A DNA stretch of 41,396 bases, taken from Sphingomonadales bacterium. GTDB lineage: Bacteria; Pseudomonadota; Alphaproteobacteria; Sphingomonadales; Sphingomonadaceae. Position numbers and translations under genes: made by a program. Shown piece after piece: positions 36,215-41,396 of the stretch (within the stretch, counting starts at the first letter, position 1; each line of letters begins with the position of its first letter). A model generated the notes under the pieces. That model worked only from the letters and a program-made list of their open reading frames with translations, did no database searches and was not told the DNA's origin. Where the stretch lies: positions 1-41,396 of the forward strand of contig JAACTG010000119.1 of assembly GCA_009993585.1 (NCBI GenBank). The letters are read 5' to 3'.

Positions 36215-36231
36215 GTTACCCTCAAGGTAAC
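36215..36231. promoter_or_regulatory. palindrome in the 5' leader of the rpfF-like gene
   Basis: GTTACC-CTCAA-GGTAAC lies 14 bp before the ATG and just before the AAAGGGGG ribosome site. It could be an operator in the leader or a hairpin in the message that modulates translation. Confidence 0.5.
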
Positions 36232-36245
36232 CAAAGGGGGATGCT

Positions 36246-37229
36246 ATGGGTGCCGGCAATGCTGAGCGGATCGTTCCGCCAGATCCTTCAGCGACTCCGC
36301 GGAGCCGCTCGATCATCGGCGAGGCTCGCGGACGGGCCAGGATCGCCGACGGCCTGTTCGAACTCGATCAGCTCGAGGTCGCGTACGACGTCGATCACGC
36401 CACTTTGTGGACGATGATGAACCCCGCCGGCCGGGCGAGCTTCAACCGCCAGTTGCTCACCGACTTCGAAGCCTGGCAGGATCTGATCATCGACAGCTTC
36501 GGCGGCGACGACGCGCCGCCGCTCCTCTATCTCGTGCTCGGATCGCGCGTTTCCGGCGTGTTCTGCTATGGCGGCGATCTCGACTTGTTCGTAAGGTTGA
36601 TCCGTGCCGGCGATCGCGCTGGCCTGGTCGATTACGGCCGGCGCTGCGTCAACATCCTCCACCGCAACATCGCCAGCCTTGACCTGCCGATCGTCACCAT
36701 CGGCCTGGTCCAGGGCGATGCCCTGGGTGGCGGCTGGGAAGCACTGATGTCGTTCGACGTCATCGTCGCCGAGCGTGGCAGCAAGTTCGGCCTGCCCGAA
36801 ACCATGTTCGGGCTGTTTCCGGGCATGGGTGCGCACGCGATTCTTGGCCGCAAGCTCGGCTATGCCAAGGCAGAACATATTATCCTGTCGGGGGAAACGC
36901 TGACCGCGGAAGATCTCTACGACATGGGTCTGGTCCATATTCTCGCCCAACCCGGCGAGGGACGCGCGGAGGTCGAGCGCTATATCGGGCGCGAAGCGCG
37001 CCGACAGGGCGGACGCGCGGGCGCTTTCGCGGCGATGAAGCGCGTCAATCCGGTGACGATCGAGGAATTGTGCGACATCGTCGAAATCTGGGCCGATTCG
37101 GCGCTGCGGCTGGCGGAGAAGGATATTCGCCTAATGCTGCGGCTCGTGGCGGCGCAAACCCGCCATGCGCCCGATCAGGCGACCCTGGAGCCTTCGCCCT
37201 TTTCGGCAGCGAGCAAACGCAGCGCCTGA
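36246..37229 (+). CDS. rpfF: RpfF-type DSF synthase (crotonase family)
   Basis: A 327-aa crotonase-fold enzyme. The block SRVSGVFCYGGDLDLFVRLIRAGDR (about 97-121) and GLVQGDALGGGWEALMSFDVIVAE match RpfF. The two catalytic Glu are at 165 (GGGWEA) and 185 (LPETMF), 20 residues apart exactly as Glu141/Glu161 in Xanthomonas RpfF, which makes cis-2-unsaturated fatty acids (diffusible signal factor) from acyl-ACP by dehydration and thioester cleavage. It is longer than RpfF (289 aa) mainly by ~35 residues at the N-terminus. A strong AAAGGGGG site precedes the ATG. There is no RpfC/RpfG sensor pair in the window; instead a GGDEF-EAL gene converges on it and overlaps its end by 55 bp. Confidence 0.85.
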   Translation: MGAGNAERIVPPDPSATPRSRSIIGEARGRARIADGLFELDQLEVAYDVDHATLWTMMNPAGRASFNRQLLTDFEAWQDLIIDSFGGDDAPPLLYLVLGSRVSGVFCYGGDLDLFVRLIRAGDRAGLVDYGRRCVNILHRNIASLDLPIVTIGLVQGDALGGGWEALMSFDVIVAERGSKFGLPETMFGLFPGMGAHAILGRKLGYAKAEHIILSGETLTAEDLYDMGLVHILAQPGEGRAEVERYIGREARRQGGRAGAFAAMKRVNPVTIEELCDIVEIWADSALRLAEKDIRLMLRLVAAQTRHAPDQATLEPSPFSAASKRSA

Positions 37230-39124
37230 TCGGCCGGCACGGCGGGGGAATATAGATACCCCTGGCCGTGGGTGCAGCCGGCGTCATAGACTCGTTCCTG
37301 TTCGTCTGCGGTTTCGACGCCTTCGGCGACAACGCGCATACCCAATTCGTGGGCGAGACCGGCGATCGCGCGAACGATCGACATCGCCTTGTGCTCGTGG
37401 ACCTGTCCGGTAACGAAGCTGCGGTCGATCTTGATCTTTGAGAATTCGTGCTTGTAAAGATATGCGAGGCTCGAATAGCCGGTGCCGAAATCGTCGAGTG
37501 CGAGCCGGATGCCGTGTTCCTCGACCGTCGCGATGAAATCGGCGATCTCCGGACTTTCGTCCATGAAGACCGTTTCGGTCACCTCGAGCTCGAGCTTGCT
37601 GCCGCCGATCCGGGCGTTGCGCAGGGCGCTGAGAAAGCCCAGCGCGGCACCCGGCGCGCGCATCTGGATCGGCGAAACATTGACGCACACGGGAATATGC
37701 GCGGGCCATTGCGAAGCGGCCCGGCAGGCTTCGCCGACGATCCAGTTTCCGATGGTCAGGATCAATCCGGTCGATTCGGCGATCGGAATGAATTCCTCGG
37801 GCGACAATGCGCCGCGTTCGGGATGGTGCCAGCGGACCAACGCCTCGAATGCGGCGATCCGACCGCTCTTGAAATTGACGATCGGCTGATAGTGGACCTG
37901 AAGCTGGCCGTTGCCGATGGCGTCCCGCAGTTCGCTTTCGATCTCGCGGCGGCGGGTCAGCGCATAGGTCATGTCGGCCTGATAGAAACTATACTGGTTC
38001 CGGCCGCCGGTTTTCGACTGGTACAGCGCCATGTCGGCGCGCTTCATCAGCGATTCGGCGCTGTCCGCGTGGTCGGGCGTCAAGGCGATGCCGATCGAGG
38101 CAGTCACATTGATCGCGCCGTCGTCGATCCAGATCGGCTTTGCCACCGCCGCGAGCAAGCTGTGCGCAAACAGATCGGCCCTTTCGGCCTCCATCGCGGG
38201 GCAGACGATGATGAATTCGTCGCCCCCGAAACGGCAGATAATATCGTTCGGGCCGCTCAGCTCGCGCAGGCGTTCGGCGATGGTCACGAGCAGATGGTCG
38301 CCGACCGGATGGCCGAGCGTATCGTTGACCTCCTTGAACCGATCAAGGTCGATCCAGAACAGCGCGGCGGCATCGTTGCCGAAGCGGACGCTGTCGTCCG
38401 ATTCGATATACGCGTTGAGTCCGGCGCGGTTGATCAAGCCGGTGACCGCATCGGTCGTCGCATAGACCTTCATCTCGTTGGCGAGAGTCACCTGGGCATC
38501 GGCATAAATATACGAATCGCGCACGACGGCGAACGTGCGCGCGGTGATCCCGACCATCGCGGCCATATAGAGGACGAAGGTGGCAGCGGTAATCGTGTTC
38601 GCGACACCGCCTTCCCATGCCAGCGCGATGGTAACGGGGATCGTCGACAACAGCGTCTGGCCGATGGCGATGATCGGGCGTCCGGCATTGCGCGCGGCGA
38701 TGGCCGCGCCGTAACCGATGGCGGTCGATGCGGCCATCAGCATGAGGGCCGAATCGAGGTGCTTGTAGACGGTCGCGGCGGCAAGCAGGCCAAGCAGGAG
38801 AGAGAACGACCAGGCGCCGGCTTCGTAGATATATTCGAACCATGCCGAGCGTTCGACTTGCTCGGTTTCGACCCTTTTGGCGAACGCGATATGGGTAATG
38901 ATGCGCAGCGCGGCGACGGCGACGAGCAGCTCGGCGGTGACCGTGATGAGTGGATCGGCGGCCTTGATCGCCACGTAGATGGCGACATAGCTGCCGCAAA
39001 GTGCGCCGACGGCAAGCGAGGCCGGCGATTGATAGAGAGTCGCGATCAATGCGCTGCGCACCCGCCCGCTGACTTCGTCGCGGTGCAGTGCGGCACGCCA
39101 ATAGCGTCGCAATTTCTCGATCAA
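37175..39124 (-). CDS. membrane GGDEF-EAL protein (c-di-GMP turnover)
   Basis: A 649-aa protein. The N-terminus (about 30-205) holds about six membrane segments of a MASE-like sensor. The GGDEF domain (about 225-385) has an intact GGDEF at 300-304 but no RxxD inhibitory site before it. The EAL domain (about 395-640) keeps FEALVRW (Glu427), the DDFGTGYSS metal motif and EGVET, so both synthesis and breakdown of c-di-GMP are possible. The start is TTG 39124: AAGGAG lies 7 nt upstream and no ATG fits. Its 3' end overlaps the rpfF-like gene by 55 bp tail-to-tail. It lacks the N-terminal RpfF-binding domain and PAS of Burkholderia RpfR, so a DSF link is only a contextual guess. Confidence 0.93.
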   Translation of the reverse strand: MIEKLRRYWRAALHRDEVSGRVRSALIATLYQSPASLAVGALCGSYVAIYVAIKAADPLITVTAELLVAVAALRIITHIAFAKRVETEQVERSAWFEYIYEAGAWSFSLLLGLLAAATVYKHLDSALMLMAASTAIGYGAAIAARNAGRPIIAIGQTLLSTIPVTIALAWEGGVANTITAATFVLYMAAMVGITARTFAVVRDSYIYADAQVTLANEMKVYATTDAVTGLINRAGLNAYIESDDSVRFGNDAAALFWIDLDRFKEVNDTLGHPVGDHLLVTIAERLRELSGPNDIICRFGGDEFIIVCPAMEAERADLFAHSLLAAVAKPIWIDDGAINVTASIGIALTPDHADSAESLMKRADMALYQSKTGGRNQYSFYQADMTYALTRRREIESELRDAIGNGQLQVHYQPIVNFKSGRIAAFEALVRWHHPERGALSPEEFIPIAESTGLILTIGNWIVGEACRAASQWPAHIPVCVNVSPIQMRAPGAALGFLSALRNARIGGSKLELEVTETVFMDESPEIADFIATVEEHGIRLALDDFGTGYSSLAYLYKHEFSKIKIDRSFVTGQVHEHKAMSIVRAIAGLAHELGMRVVAEGVETADEQERVYDAGCTHGQGYLYSPAVPADQALRLLAAEKGEGSRVA

Positions 39125-39209
39125 ATCCGGTCTCCTTGCACCGACCGTAGTCCCATAAACAGATGTGCTTTTGGTTAACGCCGCCTTGTAGCGACCGCTC
39201 TGCGCCAGA

Positions 39210-39563
39210 TCAGATCGCGAGGGTGGCGATTACGTCGCGCAGGTCGCGGCGGTATTCCTGCGCGCACTGCCCGGCGAAATGGCTGTCGATCAACCGCCCG
39301 GCGTGCGTCCAAAAGCGACAGTCGGGCATGTCGCCGCGCCAAAAGGCGTCGAGCGCCTTCGAGTTGGCGATGGTGGCCGCTTCGCTGCCGCAATCGGCGA
39401 TCAGGTCGATAGCGATCGCGCAGATTTCACTGTCGACCGGCATGCGATCGTCATTGGCTGCCACGCGAGGCGGCGATGGCGGGCGGCGCAGGCCGCCACC
39501 GGCGCGCGCGATCCGGAGCCAGTCGCCCCGGGGGGTGGCTATGTGGAGCCAGAATGTCCGCAT
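39210..39563 (-). CDS. hypothetical protein (117 aa)
   Basis: I do not recognise it with confidence. The start at ATG 39563 (MRTFWLHIATPRGDW) has AAGGCG 8 nt upstream, better than the upstream ATG at 39614. The protein has a short beta-like N-terminus, a Pro/Arg-rich stretch (about 25-40) and an alpha-helical second half with AIAIDLIADCGSEAATIANSKAL and DAFWRG..CRFW. The helical half resembles small sphingomonad proteins of the DUF6961 kind, but this is a weak impression. No membrane segment or signal peptide is seen. It stands between the GGDEF-EAL gene and the acyl-CoA dehydrogenase gene, all on the minus strand but with gaps of about 90 bp. Confidence 0.6.
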   Translation of the reverse strand: MRTFWLHIATPRGDWLRIARAGGGLRRPPSPPRVAANDDRMPVDSEICAIAIDLIADCGSEAATIANSKALDAFWRGDMPDCRFWTHAGRLIDSHFAGQCAQEYRRDLRDVIATLAI

Positions 39564-39659
39564 TCTATTCGCCTTTCTGTCCGGGCCCCGCGTGGCGGAC
39601 AGAATGCACGGCAATAGGCTAATCTTTCGTTTAAATGCGGGCGAGCGCGCGCAACTGCT

Positions 39660-41396
39660 TCAATCGACACCCGAAATCAGGCGCACATCGCAGGCGTAAA
39701 GCGGCTGTGCGCCCGCCAGGACGGCGGCTTTGAGGCCGGTCGCGGCGGGCACCACCTGGTCGAGATAGAAGCGCACGGTCTGGCGCTTGGCGGCGGCGAA
39801 GTCGGGCGAGACGTCGTCGTCGGTCGCCAGCGCGTCGCGTTCACGCGCCATCAGCCAACCGCAGGTCGCGGTCGCGAGCATATTGAGGAAGGGCGTGCTG
39901 CCCGCCAGCCGGTCGTCGTCGCTGGCATTGGTCTGCAACCACTGGACGAGCTCGGCAAGCGTGTCGGCGAGCAGCGCGAGCGCAGGGTCGTCGCCGGCGC
40001 CGGCGCGAATGTCGGCGACGAGGCGCTTGATCGCGGCACCGCCTTCGAGGCCCAGCTTGCGGCCGACGAGATCGGCGGCCTGGATGCCGTTGGTGCCTTC
40101 GTAGATCGGCGCGATGCGCGCATCGCGATAATGCTGCGCGGCGCCGGTTTCCTCGACATAGCCCATGCCGCCATGGACCTGGAGGGCGATGCTGGCGACC
40201 TCGCAGCCGATATCGGTGCCATAGGCCTTGACCAGCGGGGTCAGGATGTCGACGCGCGCCTGCGCTCCGTCGAGCCCGATCGTCGCGCGGTCGACCGCGC
40301 CCGCGGCATAATAGGTCAGCGCGCGCGCCGCCTCGGTCAGCGCCTTCATCCGCACGCACATGCGCCGCACGTCGGGATGTTCGATGATCGCGACCGGACC
40401 GGTTTGCGCGACCGGCCCCAGCCGCGTGCGCGATCCCTGGACGCGCTCGGTCGCGTAGCGCAGCGCCCCCTGCGTCGCGCGTTCGGCGATCTGCATGCCC
40501 TGGTTGCCGACGTTGAGCCGGGCGTTGTTCATCATCGTGAACATCGCGCGCATGCCGCCATGGAGTTCGCCGACCAGTTCGCCGTGACAGGCGCCGGTGT
40601 CGCCATAGCTCATGACGCAGGTCGGCGAGGCGTGGATGCCGAGCTTGTGTTCGATCGAAACGCAATGGACGTCGTTGAAGGCGCCGATCGCGCCGTCGTC
40701 GCCGACGCGGTATTTGGGGACGAGGAACAGCGAAATCCCGCGCGTTCCCGGCGGCGCATCGGGGGTGCGCGCGAGCACGAGATGGACGATGTTGTCGGTC
40801 ATGTCGTGGTCGCCGAAGGTGATGAAGATCTTGGTCCCCTTGATGCTCCAGCGGTCGCCGCCGAGCGGCGTCGCCATCGTCTTGAGCGCGCCGACGTCGC
40901 TGCCCGCCTGCGGCTCGGTCAGGTTCATCGTGCCGGTCCATTCGCCGCTGATCAGCTTGGGCAGGTAGAGCGCCTTCTGCGCCTGCGAGCCGTGCGCGTG
41001 GAGCGCCTCGATCGCCGCCGGGGTCAGCATGTTGACCAGGCTGAAGCCCATATTGGCGGTGCCGAGGTCCTCCATCATGATGCTGAACAGGCTGAACGGC
41101 AGGCCCTGGCCGCCGAATTCGGCGGGGCCGTCGAGACTGCCCCAGCCGCTCGCGACGAAGGCGGCATAGGCATCGGAGAATCCCGGCGGCATCGTCACCT
41201 TGCCGTCGGCCCAGCGCGCGCCGGCTTCGTCGCCGCTGCGATTGAGCGGGGCGTATTCGCCGACCGCGAAGTCGCCGACGCCGTTGACGATCGCTTCCAC
41301 CATATCGGGGGTCGCGTCGGCGAAGCGGTCGTGCGCGGCAAGATCGGCGACGCGCGCGATATGCTTCAGGACGAACAGCTGTTCGGTGATCGGCGG
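39660..41396 (-). CDS. acyl-CoA dehydrogenase, 5' end outside the window
   Basis: A fatty-acid beta-oxidation flavoenzyme of which 578 residues are visible; the frame is open to the window edge (PPITEQLFVLKHIARVADL..), so only about the first 20 codons are missing. It contains the acyl-CoA DH N-terminal helical domain, the middle domain with NLTEPQAGSDVGAL and KGTKIFITFGDHD, and the C-terminal domain with QVHGGMGYVEETGAAQHYRDARI followed by IAPIYEGTNGIQAADLVGRK, which holds the catalytic Glu region of the long (about 600-aa) subfamily. An extra C-terminal helical domain of ~130 residues is typical of that subfamily. ATG 41303 is internal and not the start. Confidence 0.95.
   Translation of the reverse strand, partial: PPITEQLFVLKHIARVADLAAHDRFADATPDMVEAIVNGVGDFAVGEYAPLNRSGDEAGARWADGKVTMPPGFSDAYAAFVASGWGSLDGPAEFGGQGLPFSLFSIMMEDLGTANMGFSLVNMLTPAAIEALHAHGSQAQKALYLPKLISGEWTGTMNLTEPQAGSDVGALKTMATPLGGDRWSIKGTKIFITFGDHDMTDNIVHLVLARTPDAPPGTRGISLFLVPKYRVGDDGAIGAFNDVHCVSIEHKLGIHASPTCVMSYGDTGACHGELVGELHGGMRAMFTMMNNARLNVGNQGMQIAERATQGALRYATERVQGSRTRLGPVAQTGPVAIIEHPDVRRMCVRMKALTEAARALTYYAAGAVDRATIGLDGAQARVDILTPLVKAYGTDIGCEVASIALQVHGGMGYVEETGAAQHYRDARIAPIYEGTNGIQAADLVGRKLGLEGGAAIKRLVADIRAGAGDDPALALLADTLAELVQWLQTNASDDDRLAGSTPFLNMLATATCGWLMARERDALATDDDVSPDFAAAKRQTVRFYLDQVVPAATGLKAAVLAGAQPLYACDVRLISGVD

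Larger units (their letters stand above)
35886..36245. other. 360-bp intergenic region between tRNA-Gly and the rpfF-like gene
   Basis: No credible gene. The left part has two short hairpins (GCCCG-TTG-CGGGC at 35912-35924; CAGGC-TTT-GCCTG near 35979). The right part, noticeably more AT-rich, holds three perfect palindromes listed separately (36069-36086, 36092-36103, 36215-36231) and the AAAGGGGG ribosome site before ATG 36246. It is probably the regulatory region of the rpfF-like gene; I could not fix a -35/-10 pair. Confidence 0.6.

Noticed and set aside
36008-36316. 102-aa frame on the minus strand across the rpfF-like promoter region
   Set aside because: It overlaps the ribosome site and start of the rpfF-like gene, has no ribosome site of its own and no recognisable motif; the palindromes better explain this stretch.

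Overview
The window is about 41.4 kb of GC-rich chromosomal DNA from an alphaproteobacterium, most likely a sphingomonad (Sphingomonas/Sphingopyxis type). The clues are a large TonB-dependent receptor with a carboxypeptidase-regulatory-like N-domain next to a TPR-sulfotransferase, the ybgC-tolQRAB-pal cluster, the GapR (DUF2312) nucleoid protein, an alphaproteobacterial RpoH-type promoter before clpB, and short palindromic intergenic repeats of the kind common in this group. The genus call is inference. I saw no phage, IS element, integrase or CRISPR array.

Layout. 1-7130: the 3' end of an M23 envelope peptidase, a 1068-aa TonB-dependent receptor and a 996-aa protein made of two TPR+sulfotransferase modules. 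7357-13344: clpB on the minus strand, divergent from a lipoprotein M16 protease followed by a 99-aa protein of unknown function. 13417-17859: the envelope-constriction operon ybgC-tolQ-tolR-tolA-tolB-pal on the minus strand. 17908-18615: a membrane protein and an XRE repressor behind a promoter covered by two identical-length palindromes. 18632-22581: yebC, ruvC, ruvA and ruvB on the minus strand, broken up by a DksA-type zinc-finger gene on the other strand and by a small membrane-protein gene lying between two copies of the ruvB 5' end. 22645-27996: ybjQ, gapR, pyruvate kinase, a thioesterase, an alpha/beta hydrolase, ribA and exonuclease III. 28229-34038: lolA, ftsK, a PAS-GGDEF protein, a UbiH-family hydroxylase, a 49-aa membrane protein and a lone Lon N-domain. 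34687-35885: the chaperedoxin cnoX and tRNA-Gly(GCC). 36246-41396: an RpfF-type DSF synthase overlapping tail-to-tail with a membrane GGDEF-EAL protein, a small hypothetical gene and a truncated acyl-CoA dehydrogenase.

How the genes fit together. Most of the window is conserved housekeeping: envelope maintenance (Tol-Pal, LolA, M23, M16), proteostasis (ClpB, CnoX, Lon N-domain), DNA repair and segregation (RuvABC, ExoIII, FtsK, GapR). The parts most likely to be new are: (i) the receptor plus double sulfotransferase; (ii) the membrane-protein gene whose first residues copy the RuvB N-terminus and which is coupled to ruvB by an ATGA overlap; (iii) the membrane-protein/XRE pair with its double operator; (iv) the DSF-synthase/c-di-GMP gene pair; and (v) the unannotated 49-aa membrane protein behind cnoX and the Lon N-domain gene. 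All start sites, motif positions and repeats were read by hand from the sequence; family assignments are from recognition, not database search.
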